A stretch of 64,000 nucleotides of DNA from positions 434,001 to 498,000 of the forward strand of contig CAWBOK010000001.1 in the NCBI GenBank assembly GCA_963790415.1, in the 5' to 3' direction. Made by a program: the position numbers and the translations under genes. The notes beneath the pieces are model-generated. The model saw only the letters and a list, made by a program, of their open reading frames with translations, had not been told where the DNA came from and searched no databases. Shown piece after piece: positions 35,785 to 47,018 of the stretch. Every line of letters starts with the position of its first letter. The first letter of the stretch is position 1. Origin of the DNA: JAJZQZ01 sp963790415 (GTDB taxonomy: Bacteria; Actinomycetota; Thermoleophilia; RBG-16-64-13).

Positions 35785-35810
35785 GCGGGGCGGCCCGAAG
35801 GCCGCCCCGC
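35785..35810 (-). terminator. Strong hairpin downstream of brnT or upstream-read hppA region, UUCG loop on minus strand
   Basis: GCGGGGCGGCC and GGCCGCCCCGC form a perfect 11-bp stem. On the minus strand the loop is TTCG, an exceptionally stable tetraloop. It lies about 75 nt beyond the hppA stop and just before brnT, so it probably ends hppA transcripts. There is no T-run. Confidence 0.65.
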
Positions 35811-35883
35811 CACCACCAAAGCCTACGTCCCGTGATCCCTGGAAAGCATGGAACACGGAGCAAACAAGATCCAGCCCGGAAGC

Positions 35884-38352
<2,469 letters not shown>

Positions 38353-38387
38353 GCAGCCTGCTCCTCCTTTTCTCCGTACGACGCTCT

Positions 38388-39119
38388 CTATGACGCCTCT
38401 CTCCGCTGGTGCCGCTCGCCCTCCCGGGCCTTGTCGAGCGGTGGACGGACAGTGACGATCTGAGACAACCTGTGCCCGACGGTACGCTCGATCCCATCCA
38501 CGCGGATGACCACCGGGCCGTCGAAGGGCGCTTTCTGGATCACGGTCACCTGCGCCCCCGGACGCAGTCCAAGGGAGTCGATGAACTCGACGATGTCCGG
38601 GCCCTCCTCGAGAACGGTGGCCACCTCGCTGGTCTGCCCCGGCTCGAGTTGGTAGAGGCTTATGACCGCGGGGAACGAATCCTCCGGCACCACCGGGATG
38701 GGAAAACCGTGCGGACAATCGGCGGGCTTGTGCAGGGCCGCGAACAATCTGTCCTCCACCCGTTTGGGCAACTCGTGCTCGAACTGCACCGCCAGCTCGT
38801 GGGCGTCCGACCAGGGGAACCCGAGCATGTCGGTCAAGAACCGTTCGACGATGCGGTGACGGCGCAGGGCCTTGGTAGCTTCGCGCCGGCCCTCGTCGGT
38901 GAGACGGAGACCGTGGTAGGGCGTGTAGTCGACGATGCCGCGCTCGGCGAGCTTCTTGGCCATCTCCGTCACGGCCGGAGCGGTGAGATTCATGGCATGC
39001 GCGAGTTCGCTGGTCTGGACCGGGCTCTCCCGGGGACCTTCTCGCTCCTCAAGCTTGAAGATATGCTTGAGATACTCTCCTACCGCCCGATCCGATGTCC
39101 GTTTGTGCTCCGCGTCCAA
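38388..39119 (-). CDS. DtxR/MntR-family metal-dependent regulator
   Basis: A 243-residue repressor with an N-terminal winged helix (VGEYLKHIFKLEE, TSELAHAMNLTAPAVTEMAKKL), the dimerisation/metal domain (RHRIVERFLTDMLGF, AHELAVQFEHEL) and a C-terminal SH3/FeoA-like domain (GPDIVEFIDSLGLRPGAQVTV). His and Glu ligands typical of the family are present. The start is TTG at 39119; no better start is in frame. Fe2+ or Mn2+ sensing is inferred. Placement ahead of hppA is unusual for the family. Confidence 0.88.
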   Translation of the reverse strand: MDAEHKRTSDRAVGEYLKHIFKLEEREGPRESPVQTSELAHAMNLTAPAVTEMAKKLAERGIVDYTPYHGLRLTDEGRREATKALRRHRIVERFLTDMLGFPWSDAHELAVQFEHELPKRVEDRLFAALHKPADCPHGFPIPVVPEDSFPAVISLYQLEPGQTSEVATVLEEGPDIVEFIDSLGLRPGAQVTVIQKAPFDGPVVIRVDGIERTVGHRLSQIVTVRPPLDKAREGERHQRREAS

Positions 39120-39138
39120 TGCCCATCCCGTGCTTGGT

Positions 39139-39196
39139 TTCGGCCCGCCTAATTTGTTGATTCACCATGCTACATTCTCAGTCGGGCCTCTGTCAA
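39139..39196 (-). promoter_or_regulatory. Promoter and DtxR-like operator of the dtxR-hppA unit
   Basis: Minus-strand TTGACA (39196-39191), 18-nt spacer and TAGCAT (39172-39167). Just downstream, at 39152-39139, TTAGGC-GG-GCCGAA is an imperfect palindrome resembling half of the TTAGGTTAGGCTAACCTAA DtxR box. Autoregulation by the product is plausible. Confidence 0.5.
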
Positions 39197-39265
39197 GGAC
39201 AGATGCACCTTGGGGAGACGACCCGACCGCCGGGGGGCCGGCGGCGCGAGAGACGAGGACCCGCG

Positions 39266-40636
39266 TCACCACCCCAACACGTAGTAGCGGATCCAGATAT
39301 AGAGCATGGCCACCGCCACCGTGATGATCATGATGGGCATGCCGTAGAGCATGAAGCGAATGAAGGTGATTCGTTTGCCCGCCCGCTCCGACATGCCCAC
39401 CACGATGACGTTCGCCGAGGCGCCGATGGCCGTGCCGTTCCCGCCCAGGCAGGCGCCCAGAGCCAGCGACCACCAGATGGGCATGAGGTCGGGGTGGTGC
39501 AGTAGCGCGGTGCCCTGGAGATCCGGCCACAGTTGATGCGCCATGTCGATGATCAGGGGAATCATGGTGGCTACGTAGGGGATATTGTCCACGAACGCCG
39601 AGGCGAAGGCCGAGAACCACCCCACGACCATGCTGGTAGCGAGGAGGTTCCCTCCCGTAGCGGCGAGCAGTTTGGACGACAGCCACGTGATCAGTCCCAC
39701 CTTGACGATCCCCCCCACGAGTATGAAGAGCCCGATGAAGAAGAAGATGGTGGGCCACTCCACCTCGGCGAGGACGCGGTGGGGTTCCTTGGTGCCGGAC
39801 AGCAGCAGGAGCAGCGACGCGCCGAACATCGCCACTGTGGCCGGCTGGTAGCCCAGGAACCCGTGCAACACGAAGCCGACGATGACGACGCCCAGCACGG
39901 CCAACGACTTCTTGAGCATCACCGGATCCTTGATGGCTTCTCGTTCGTCCATCCGGAGCACGCGTTCCTTGAGTTCCGGCCTCACCTTCAGTCCCCGCCC
40001 GAAGAAGAGCTTCATCAGTCCGAGGAAGACCACCATGATGATGATGATGATCGGAGTCAGGTTGTAGATGAACTGCATGAAGTCGAGCTGCGCCCTGGAC
40101 CCGATCATGATGTTGGGAGGGTCACCGATCAGCGTCGCCGTGCCCCCGATGTTCGAGGCGAGCGCCTCGGTGATCAGGAACGGCACCGGGTCGATCTCCA
40201 GAGCGTCGGCGATGAGGAGCGTGACCGGCGCGATCAGAAGCACGGTGGTGACATTGTCCAAGAGGGCACTCATGACGGCGGTGACCACTGCGAAGATCAC
40301 CATGATGCGGAAGGGTTCCCCCCTGCCCACCCGAGCGCTCTTGATGGCCACATACTCGAATACGCCCGTCGGCCGCATCAGGAGCACGATGATCATCATG
40401 CTGACGAGCAGCACGATGACGTTCCAGTCGACCCCGAGCGCCTCCAGATGGAACGCCTCACCCTGTTCGACGATCTTGAACACAAGCACAAGCGAGGCGC
40501 CCACGAGAGCCACGATGGTCTTGTGGATCTTCTCCGAGATGATGAAGGCGTACGAGACCAGGAAGATGGCGGTGGCCACCCAGAAGGCGGCGTCCATGGT
40601 CACCGCTACACCCGTGGCCGCCGACTCCGTTCCCAC
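39266..40636 (-). CDS. ArsB/NhaD-type ion permease, copy 2
   Basis: A 456-residue membrane protein colinear with, and highly similar to, the permease at 32477-33838 (same TMDAAFWVAT..FLVSYAFIIS start, same RPELKERVLRMDEREAIKDP loop). Motifs DNVTTVLLIAPVTLL, GGTATLIGDPPNIMIGS and GGNGTAIGASANVIVVG are intact. Start is GTG at 40636, 3 nt after the stop of the CBS-domain gene, so the CBS protein probably regulates or is co-expressed with this transporter. The two copies face each other across about 5.4 kb. Confidence 0.9.
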   Translation of the reverse strand: MGTESAATGVAVTMDAAFWVATAIFLVSYAFIISEKIHKTIVALVGASLVLVFKIVEQGEAFHLEALGVDWNVIVLLVSMMIIVLLMRPTGVFEYVAIKSARVGRGEPFRIMVIFAVVTAVMSALLDNVTTVLLIAPVTLLIADALEIDPVPFLITEALASNIGGTATLIGDPPNIMIGSRAQLDFMQFIYNLTPIIIIIMVVFLGLMKLFFGRGLKVRPELKERVLRMDEREAIKDPVMLKKSLAVLGVVIVGFVLHGFLGYQPATVAMFGASLLLLLSGTKEPHRVLAEVEWPTIFFFIGLFILVGGIVKVGLITWLSSKLLAATGGNLLATSMVVGWFSAFASAFVDNIPYVATMIPLIIDMAHQLWPDLQGTALLHHPDLMPIWWSLALGACLGGNGTAIGASANVIVVGMSERAGKRITFIRFMLYGMPIMIITVAVAMLYIWIRYYVLGW

Positions 40637-40639
40637 CAG

Positions 40640-41140
40640 CTAGTCCTCTTCAGGGAACAGGGCTTCGGCGATGGCGCGGTACAGGTCGCGCACATAGACC
40701 ACGCCTGCCACCTTGCCCGCCGTGTCGAGCACCGGGACACTCTCGAGGTTGTGGAGCACCACCAGGTCGACGCACTCCATGAGGGGCGCGTCTTCGGCCA
40801 CCGAGACAGCGTCGGGGTTCATCACTTCTGCGACGGTCTTGGCGGCCATCCTCACGGCCATCTCGCCGAGCATCTCGTCCCACGCGAACTCGGAGAGATC
40901 GACCATGGTCATGTAGGCGGGCAGGATGGCGCGCAGCACGTCGTGTTGGGAGACCAGGCCCGCGAGAGACCCTTTCGCGTCCAGCACCACCAGCCCGGGC
41001 ACGCCCTCCGTGCAGGAGCCCATGCGACCCGAGTACATCTTGCGCACGGCATCCCGCACCGAATCGGTCGCCAACAGGAAGGGGGGGGCGGGCTCCATGA
41101 TGTCCCGCGCCTCCTGCGGCGGCCTTCGCGATCCGCTCAT
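40640..41140 (-). CDS. CBS-domain protein
   Basis: A 166-residue protein with a pair of CBS motifs forming one Bateman module: DIMEPAPPFLLATDSVRDAV...GLVVLDAKGSLAGLVSQHDVLRA and EVMNPDAVSVAEDAPLMECVDLVV...VPVLDTAGKVAGVVYVRDL. Such modules bind adenosyl ligands and gate transporters or enzymes. The ATG at 41140 has GGAGG 5 nt upstream. It is directly upstream of permease copy 2. Confidence 0.88.
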   Translation of the reverse strand: MSGSRRPPQEARDIMEPAPPFLLATDSVRDAVRKMYSGRMGSCTEGVPGLVVLDAKGSLAGLVSQHDVLRAILPAYMTMVDLSEFAWDEMLGEMAVRMAAKTVAEVMNPDAVSVAEDAPLMECVDLVVLHNLESVPVLDTAGKVAGVVYVRDLYRAIAEALFPEED

Positions 41141-41254
41141 CGCACCCTCCATGTGGTCGGTCCGGCCGCGGCAACTCCGGCCGCCCGACAACATATCACA
41201 GCGTCCGCCACCGACAGAATCCGCACGTTGCGCCCCATACTCGGGCCCCCGCAG

Positions 41255-41283
41255 TGGACAGACTCAAGCACCCCGGCTATGAT
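41255..41283 (+). promoter_or_regulatory. Promoter of the rubredoxin gene
   Basis: TGGACA (41255-41260), 17-nt spacer, TATGAT (41278-41283); start of transcription expected near 41290, about 33 nt before the ATG. Confidence 0.55.
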
Positions 41284-41322
41284 GCAGCGGCCGGTCGCAC
41301 TATAGGAACGAAAGGGGCTCTC

Positions 41323-41484
41323 ATGAAAAAGTGGGAATGTATCCTCTGCGGATACATCTACGATCCTGAGGTGGGAGATCCCACCCAGGGCATCGAGCCC
41401 GGTACCAGCTTCGAGAGTCTGCCGGACGACTGGGAATGCCCTGACTGCGGCGCCACCAAAGCCGACTTCGAGGAAATGGACTAG
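41323..41484 (+). CDS. Rubredoxin
   Basis: A 53-residue one-iron electron carrier. The Fe is held by C6-x2-C9 (ECILCGYIY) and C39-x2-C42 (ECPDCGA). All family residues are present, including YDPEVGDP and the aromatic core. AAAGGGG lies 5 nt before the ATG. It is transcribed alone and converges on the phosphoglycerate mutase gene (4 nt overlap of the 3' ends). It supports an anaerobic or oxygen-detoxifying lifestyle. Confidence 0.97.
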   Translation: MKKWECILCGYIYDPEVGDPTQGIEPGTSFESLPDDWECPDCGATKADFEEMD

Positions 41485-42662
41485 CCGAGAAAGCGGCCCA
41501 TAAGCTCGTGGCCCGCTGACACGACCAAACCGGTGGCGGCGGCCGAGGCCTCGCTGTATGAGGCCGCGCCGTTGGGAGAAAAGCCCGGACCCCACAACAC
41601 GAACGGTACGGGTTCGGCGCAATGCGTCTGTATCGCCAACGGGGTGGGGTGGTCGGGCAGCACCATCAGCCGCACCTCGTCACCCAGGGCGGTGACCTGA
41701 GGCACCATACACGCGTCCACCTGCTCGATCGACTCCACCTTGCCGCGGGCGTCGCCCGAGTGCCCGGCCTCGTCGGGCGCTTCGACATGAACGATCACGA
41801 CGTCGTGATCGATCAAGGCGGCCAGCGCCGCACGCATCTGGCCGGTGAAGTCGTTGTCGCCCCCGTCGGTGACTCCTGGGACCTCGAGGATGTCGATTCC
41901 GGCCTGCCGCGCCAGACCGCGCAGCAGGTCCACGGCGGTGGTCAACGCCGCACGATACCCGAACCTATCCTGGAACTGCGGGAGCGGCACGGGCAGGAGC
42001 CCCGGCCAGAACAGCCAGATCTGCGTCGCCGGCAGGTCGCCCCGGGCCACCCGAGCAAGGTTCACCGGATGATCGGCCAGAACGGCCTTCGACCGCTCCA
42101 TCAGGTCGCACAGCAGGTCGGCGCCGGGGCCGACGGGCATGTGGTCCGCCACCGGCCGCCCCGGGATGTCGTGCGCCCCGGCGCACTGAGTCTCGGCGAC
42201 TTCGCAGCCGTCTCTGATGGTGACGATGTTGCGAAAACCGACGCCCGGGTGGAGCGTGACCCGCGCGTCGCCGATCTCCGCCTGCACGGCGGCGATCAAT
42301 TGATGCGCCTCCTCGGACGGTATGTGTCCGGCTGCGTAGCTGCGCATCGTGCCATCTTCGACGGTGACCAGATTGCAGCGCAGGGCCGCCTGTCGCGGTT
42401 CCAGTTCGATCCCCAGAGCCATGGCTTCGATGGGGCCACGGCCGCTGTAGTATCTCGCGGGATCGTAACCCAGAACGCTCATGCAGGCGATGGCGCTCGA
42501 CGGCTCCATGCCTTCAGGCACGGTGTGGAGCAATCCAACGGTGCCCGCGGCTGCGATGCCGTCGAGGTGGGGAATGCGGGCGGCCTCGAGAGAAGTGCGA
42601 CCGCCAAGTGCCTCCGCGGGCCACCCTGCCGCCCCGTCGATGATCAGTACCACCGATTTCAC
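41481..42662 (-). CDS. apgM: 2,3-bisphosphoglycerate-independent phosphoglycerate mutase, archaeal type
   Basis: Interconverts 3- and 2-phosphoglycerate. The 393-residue protein belongs to the alkaline-phosphatase-like ApgM group: metal site and nucleophile are in VVLIIDGAAGW and EGMEPSSAIACMSVLGYDP, with later metal ligands in VEAPDEAGHSGD and VLPDHPTP. Start GTG 42662 with GGAGG just upstream. It stands between rubredoxin and a divergent glucosaminidase gene. This type is usual in archaea and scattered in anaerobic bacteria. Confidence 0.9.
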   Translation of the reverse strand: MKSVVLIIDGAAGWPAEALGGRTSLEAARIPHLDGIAAAGTVGLLHTVPEGMEPSSAIACMSVLGYDPARYYSGRGPIEAMALGIELEPRQAALRCNLVTVEDGTMRSYAAGHIPSEEAHQLIAAVQAEIGDARVTLHPGVGFRNIVTIRDGCEVAETQCAGAHDIPGRPVADHMPVGPGADLLCDLMERSKAVLADHPVNLARVARGDLPATQIWLFWPGLLPVPLPQFQDRFGYRAALTTAVDLLRGLARQAGIDILEVPGVTDGGDNDFTGQMRAALAALIDHDVVIVHVEAPDEAGHSGDARGKVESIEQVDACMVPQVTALGDEVRLMVLPDHPTPLAIQTHCAEPVPFVLWGPGFSPNGAASYSEASAAATGLVVSAGHELMGRFLG

Positions 42663-42771
42663 GCGCCCTCCGCTCGAATCTGGGCCTCGACACGCCGTCT
42701 CACCATCCACGATGATGCCTATCACCATGCATGACGATGCCTAGTATATCGGGGTATCATGGCGAGAGATC

Positions 42772-43701
42772 ATGAAGCTACCGTCGAACGTCGTCATCTC
42801 CGCCATATCGGGCGCCTTTCTCGTGATCGCCGGCGGCGCTCTCATGCTCGCGACCGCCCTCGGCGGCACCGGCGGCGGGGGCGCATCCCAAGCGGCTCAA
42901 CCTCCCGCGGTTGCCATTTTGGATATGGGTGAAGGTTCAGCCGCGACGGAACAGACCACGGCCGGCTTCACAGCCGACGCCACCGCCCCCGCGCTCGCCG
43001 TGGGACCGGACGGCACGCCGGAACCCTACTGGCGGCTGAAGCAGCGGGAAGCCCGCGAGAGACTTCTACGCTCATCCGAGGAGGCCGGCTCGGTAGGGGC
43101 CCAGATCACGGGTGGGGGCTCCGCGACGCGAACGTTGCCCGCGGGCGCGACTGTCACCACGATCGCCGGGCCCGTCACCCGGCACGTGGCAGCCGGGGGC
43201 CAGACGCCTCTGACGGGAGTGTGGGCCGGAAAGGCCGAGGAGTTGTCGGCGTACCTTCTCGCCTCCAACCCGCGCCCAGGCTTCTCCGTACCCGTCCTCA
43301 CACTGGCCCAGTACTACGTCCGCTACGCCGGTGAGGTCGGTCTGCGCGCCGATGTCCTGTGGGCACAGATGCTGCACGAAACCGGCTTCGGCGCCTACGG
43401 GGGAAGCGTGTCGGCCTCGCAGAACAACTATGCGGGAATCGGCGCTACCGGCGGCGGCGTAGCCGGCATCACGTTCCCGACGGCGGAGGACGGGGTCAAG
43501 GCCCATGTCGCCCACCTGGCGGCGTACGTGTTCGCGGACGACCGTGCGTCCTGGACCAATCCCAGCGTCGACCCTCGATATGACGCGGTGAACCCACGCG
43601 GTATCGCGCGGGTCCTGACCGACCTCGACGGCCGCTGGGCCGTGCCCGGAAACGGCTACGGCGCCACGATCGAGCGGCACGTGGCCGCTATCAACGGCTG
43701 A
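42772..43701 (+). CDS. Secreted glucosaminidase-domain (GH73-like) protein
   Basis: A 309-residue protein with an N-terminal TM or uncleaved signal (residues 7-30), a long Ala/Gly/Thr-rich linker and a C-terminal domain of about 150 residues. The domain has the catalytic-type Glu in WAQMLHETGFGAYGG and the NNYAGIGATGGG motif of peptidoglycan N-acetylglucosaminidases; the domain ends VPGNGYGATIERHVAAI. It likely trims peptidoglycan outside the membrane. A TATCAT -10-like box lies 12 nt upstream of the ATG, but the -35 is weak. Confidence 0.82.
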   Translation: MKLPSNVVISAISGAFLVIAGGALMLATALGGTGGGGASQAAQPPAVAILDMGEGSAATEQTTAGFTADATAPALAVGPDGTPEPYWRLKQREARERLLRSSEEAGSVGAQITGGGSATRTLPAGATVTTIAGPVTRHVAAGGQTPLTGVWAGKAEELSAYLLASNPRPGFSVPVLTLAQYYVRYAGEVGLRADVLWAQMLHETGFGAYGGSVSASQNNYAGIGATGGGVAGITFPTAEDGVKAHVAHLAAYVFADDRASWTNPSVDPRYDAVNPRGIARVLTDLDGRWAVPGNGYGATIERHVAAING

Positions 43702-43735
43702 TCGAATCCAGGTAACCGGCCACAAGGGGGGATCG

Positions 43736-44230
43736 GTGCCCGACCAGGAACTTGCAGCCCGCCTCGGGGAGACCGTGGTGCTGGGTGAAGACGCCGAGAG
43801 GGCGGCGCGCCGGGTGCTCGACGAGGTTAGGGTGGGGTTCCTCGGTATCCACGACGCCGACGGTCCGTACGTGCTTCCCGTCTCCTTCGCTTACGACGGC
43901 GAGGTCGTGCATCTGCACGGAGGGCCCGGCAAGAAAGCGGCCGCCCTCGCTTCCGACGCACGCGCCTGTCTCGCGGTCGGCGACGACCCCGAGCTGATCC
44001 TGGCAGGCGATCCCTGTTCCGACAACTTCAGGTACCGCACGGTACTCGTCTACGGCCACGTCGTGGAGGTGACGGACGCGGCGGCTAGAGAGGCCGGCCT
44101 CCGGACTATCATCGCCAAATACCACCCTGAGAAGGCCGGCGCGTCCCTCCGCCCCGAGACCCTGGCCAAGACCCTGGTCTATCGCATGGAGATCCGGGCT
44201 ATGACGTACCGGCAGAATCCCGACGACTGA
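43736..44230 (+). CDS. Pyridoxamine 5'-phosphate oxidase-like flavin protein
   Basis: A 164-residue split-barrel protein of the PNPOx-like/NimA group: GFLGIHDADGPYVLPVSFAYDG, then LHGGPGKKAAALASDARACLAVGDDPEL and YRTVLVYGHVVEVTD. Members bind FMN or F420 and act on small oxidants such as nitroimidazoles; the substrate is not deducible. Start GTG 43736 with GGGGGGA 4 nt upstream. It is convergent with the aminotransferase; the 111 bp between them are GC-rich without a clear hairpin. Confidence 0.82.
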   Translation: MPDQELAARLGETVVLGEDAERAARRVLDEVRVGFLGIHDADGPYVLPVSFAYDGEVVHLHGGPGKKAAALASDARACLAVGDDPELILAGDPCSDNFRYRTVLVYGHVVEVTDAAAREAGLRTIIAKYHPEKAGASLRPETLAKTLVYRMEIRAMTYRQNPDD

Positions 44231-44341
44231 ACCGTCGGTCGTCGGGGCCGGCACCCGTCGGCGTGGCCGCCCGCACACCGGCGCAGCCGCCCACACGCCC
44301 ACCCGCAGGCGGCTATGGGACGCGCCCGCCGGCCCGCGCAT

Positions 44342-45523
44342 CTATCCGAAGTACTTGGCCCCCACCGCGCGGAATATGGGGAGCGCTCCCTCCGCCGTGG
44401 CGCGCGAGCAGCAGTAGGAGAGACGCACGTGCCCGGGTCCGCCGAAACCACTGCCCGGCACAACGAGCACCAGCTGCGCCGCCAACTCGCGGGTGAACTC
44501 CACGTCGTCTTCGATGGGTGACTTCGGGAACAGATAGAAGGCCCCATCCGGCCGGGGAACGGTGAATCCCGCTTCCACCAGACAGCCGTAGAGGAGGTCG
44601 CGGTTCTCGCGGTACGGTGTCAGGTCGACCGTGACTCCCTGCAGGCGGGCCACCGCCCTCTGCATCAGCGCCGGCGCGTTGACGAATCCCAATATGCGAT
44701 TAGCCGTGACCAGGGCCGGCATCAGCCGCTTGTCGGGGATCTCGGGATTGATGGCCAGATAGCCGATCCGTTCCCCCGCGAGCGAGAGATCCTTGGAGTA
44801 ACTCGAGACCACGATCGTGTTCAGGTATGCGCTCATGACGGGAGCGACCACCACTCCGTCGTAGATGATGTGACGGTAGGGTTCGTCGGAGAGCAGGAAG
44901 ATGACCCGCCCGGTCTCCAGCCACTTGCGCTCCAGGAGCTTGCCCAGAGCCTTGATGGACTCGGCGGAGTACACGCGGCCGGTGGGGTTGTTGGGCGAGT
45001 TGATCAGAACCACCCGGGTCTTGGGCGTGATGGCCGCCTCGATAGAGGCCAGATCGAGGTCGAACTCGGGGGTGGTGTCCACCGGCACCAACACGCCACC
45101 GTGGTTGTCGGCATAGAAGCCGTATTCCACGAAATACGGACGGGGCACGATCACCTCGTCGCCCGGATCGAGCACGGCCTTGAAGACTACGTTCAGCGCG
45201 GCTCCGGCCCCGGCGGTCATGACCACGTCGGCGCCGCGCACTGCCACTCCCTGTTCCTTGGTGAGCAGGCCGGCCACGGCATCCCTGGTCTCCTGGTAGC
45301 CCGCGTTGGCCATGTAGCCGTGCGTGCCCGGTGTACGGTCGGCTAGAAGCTCGCGCACGGCCACGTCGAACTCAGCCGGGGGCTCCAGATTGGGATTGCC
45401 TATACTGAAGTCGAAGACCTTGTCCGCGCCGTGCTCGGCTTTCAGCCGCGCCCCCTCTTCGAACATACGCCTGATCCACGACGAACGCTCGAGGAAGCTG
45501 TCCATCTTCACCGAAATGGGCAT
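44342..45523 (-). CDS. PLP-dependent aminotransferase (aspartate/aromatic type)
   Basis: A 393-residue fold-type I enzyme. PLP lysine in SSYSKDLSLAGERIGY; LINSPNNPTGRVY and FLLSDEPYRHIIYDG supply cofactor contacts; the carboxylate Arg is in HVRLSYC. The N-terminus (SIGNPNLEPP) matches aminotransferases often found with AOR genes, where transamination and oxidation of aldehydes form an amino-acid fermentation route; here AOR-2 lies 2 kb upstream. Only weakly similar to the aminotransferase at 11978-13108. ATG 45523. The ~115-bp repeat lies just upstream. Confidence 0.88.
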   Translation of the reverse strand: MPISVKMDSFLERSSWIRRMFEEGARLKAEHGADKVFDFSIGNPNLEPPAEFDVAVRELLADRTPGTHGYMANAGYQETRDAVAGLLTKEQGVAVRGADVVMTAGAGAALNVVFKAVLDPGDEVIVPRPYFVEYGFYADNHGGVLVPVDTTPEFDLDLASIEAAITPKTRVVLINSPNNPTGRVYSAESIKALGKLLERKWLETGRVIFLLSDEPYRHIIYDGVVVAPVMSAYLNTIVVSSYSKDLSLAGERIGYLAINPEIPDKRLMPALVTANRILGFVNAPALMQRAVARLQGVTVDLTPYRENRDLLYGCLVEAGFTVPRPDGAFYLFPKSPIEDDVEFTRELAAQLVLVVPGSGFGGPGHVRLSYCCSRATAEGALPIFRAVGAKYFG

Positions 45524-45560
45524 GCGGGCCCTCCCTAGTCACGCTGGGTTGTCGGCTCTA

Positions 45561-45676
45561 CTCTATCAGGCTGTTGAACAATGACGCTTCGCCATCAGGG
45601 CGCGATGGGCACGCGTGAGACAAGGACGAAAGAGTAGCCCGTAGCCGGAGGCTCCGGGCGCGACAGAGGACGACGC
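45561..45676. repeat. Repeat copy 1 (paired with 49233-49348)
   Basis: About 115 bp starting CTCTATCAGGCTGTTGAACA, similar in the same orientation to 49233-49348. The first 70 bp are best conserved, sharing TGACGCTT and CGATGGGCA blocks. Both copies lie just upstream of minus-strand genes. No terminal repeats or transposase are seen; it may be a REP-like or small non-autonomous element. Confidence 0.6.
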
Positions 45677-45681
45677 ACCCG

Positions 45682-45990
45682 TCAGATGACGCAGGTACCA
45701 TACACCTTGTGGTAGGGAACGTAATCGGGGAAGAGCGCGACCCGGTCGCCGGCGGCCACAGCGATGTCAAGGCCCGCCATGCAGCCGTTCACCATCGCGA
45801 AAGCCACGCTCCCCTGCGGAAGCCCGATGTGTTCGGCCACCGACTCCACCGTGGGAGACGACGTAACAGATTCCACCTCTATGAGCGTGAGCCCCCCCAC
45901 CCGATCGGCAAGGTCGAAGAAGGCCCGCACCTCCACTACTCCAGCGTCCACGTCGGCTCCTTCCACTCGCCGCATTCCCGCGGCCGTCAC
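45682..45990 (-). CDS. MoaD/ThiS-like protein without C-terminal Gly-Gly (a)
   Basis: A 102-residue ubiquitin-like (beta-grasp) protein: VEVRAFFDLADRVG opens the first strand, VESVAEHIGLPQGSV the helix, and GDRVALFPDYVPYH the last strand. The chain goes on to YHKVYGTCVI instead of ending in Gly-Gly, so classical adenylation and thiocarboxylation are not possible as written. The start is uncertain: GTG 45990, ATG 45975 or a GTG nearer VEVRAFF. Its place beside two other MoaD-like genes and AOR-2 suggests a role in tungstopterin enzyme assembly. Confidence 0.7.
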   Translation of the reverse strand: MTAAGMRRVEGADVDAGVVEVRAFFDLADRVGGLTLIEVESVTSSPTVESVAEHIGLPQGSVAFAMVNGCMAGLDIAVAAGDRVALFPDYVPYHKVYGTCVI

Positions 45991-46015
45991 CGGTCCTTCA
46001 TCAGGATAACACTAT

Positions 46016-46678
46016 TCATCTGCTGTCAATATGGTTAATGTCATCAGCGGGCTGGGGTGCGGCTTCCATGCTCCCACCCCTCCCGTCGATCCTGGGCTGC
46101 ACCTCGGCAAGGAATCCCTCCTGGTCGAGGGGCGAGACAAGAGTCAACGGCCTTCCAGGGCCGGCGAGCACCAGCGCTCGGCGACCGTTTCGGCCGAACG
46201 ACCAGAATCCCAGCAGCATCTGCTCCATCCGGGCGCCGCGCAACCCGAACATACGCGTGCCCGAGGCGAGGGGGATCCAGGGAAACACGACCCGACGGGG
46301 AACCGCGTCGAGGTAATCCTCCAGTCGTAGACGCACGGGCGAAGCCGCCCGCAGACGGATCTCGAGGACGGCGCCGTGCCGTGGGTCGTCCACGACTCGG
46401 TAGGCGACGGGCATGCGCGCTATGGTCAGGTAGCCGAGCACGAGCCCGAGGGCCACGAAGCCGGCGCCGCGCCCCACTCCCGTCCAGGCACCCGCACGCC
46501 ATGCCGCTACCGCCTGCGCCCCGCCCAGGAGGACGAGCAGACCGAGCACCAGCAGGAGGAACACCGTCAACGCCCAGGTGACCGGATCCGATCCCGCGGC
46601 CCGAAACCACGCTCCTTCCGGGGGAACGCGCGCGGTCTCGGCCTCGCTGTCGCCCCGGCCAGGCGCCGCGGAGCCCAT
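46016..46678 (-). CDS. Membrane protein with PH-like domain, unknown function
   Basis: About 220 residues. A proline/acid-rich N-terminus is followed by two TMs (about residues 33-55, VTWALTVFLLLVLGLLVLLG, and 68-85) and a soluble C-terminal domain (VPRRVVFPWIPLASGTRMFG, SPLDQEGFLAEVQPRIDG) that resembles bacterial PH domains. No catalytic motif. The ATG at 46678 follows a GTG at 46681; either could start it. It sits 14 nt after the canonical MoaD gene, so it may be co-transcribed with the AOR-2 cluster. Confidence 0.6.
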   Translation of the reverse strand: MGSAAPGRGDSEAETARVPPEGAWFRAAGSDPVTWALTVFLLLVLGLLVLLGGAQAVAAWRAGAWTGVGRGAGFVALGLVLGYLTIARMPVAYRVVDDPRHGAVLEIRLRAASPVRLRLEDYLDAVPRRVVFPWIPLASGTRMFGLRGARMEQMLLGFWSFGRNGRRALVLAGPGRPLTLVSPLDQEGFLAEVQPRIDGRGGSMEAAPQPADDINHIDSR

Positions 46679-46692
46679 CACGTCCGGGCCGC

Positions 46693-46923
46693 CTATCCGC
46701 CCCCCACCGGCGGGAAGAGACCGAGTCGATCCCCATCAGACAGCTCAGAATCAAGGGTGCCGTGCAGACCGTTGATCATCACGATGTGGACATCCGAGAC
46801 GTTGAGCCCCTCTCCTTCGACCACCTGCCGAACCGTCAGGCCCGACTGGGGTTCCAGCTGAAGCTCCTTGCGCCCGGTTTGGGACCGCATCGGCAGCGTT
46901 GCGAACAAGCGGACGTCGATCAT
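46693..46923 (-). CDS. MoaD-like sulfur carrier with C-terminal Gly-Gly (b)
   Basis: A 76-residue beta-grasp protein (MIDVRLFATLPMRSQTG; VRQVVEGEGLNVSDV; DGDRLGLFPPVGGG). It is the only one of the three MoaD-like proteins in this block with the terminal Gly-Gly used for adenylation and thiocarboxylation, so it can supply sulfur to molybdopterin. ATG 46923; the ribosome-binding site is weak (AGGGG 11 nt upstream). Association with AOR-2 suggests service to tungstopterin. Confidence 0.82.
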   Translation of the reverse strand: MIDVRLFATLPMRSQTGRKELQLEPQSGLTVRQVVEGEGLNVSDVHIVMINGLHGTLDSELSDGDRLGLFPPVGGG

Positions 46924-47018
46924 TGGTGTCAAACCCCTGCTCAGGAAAGGTCGGTGCTCCGGTACCTGGAATCGGGAGCCGGCAAAGACTCGCCGGTCGA
47001 GTCTACCACCCCCCTGCT

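Noticed and set aside
45558..45770. 70-codon and 62-codon minus-strand ORFs over the two repeats (also 49230-49418) as a gene family
   Set aside because: Their C-termini look alike only because they lie on the duplicated DNA repeat. No start signal or known domain.
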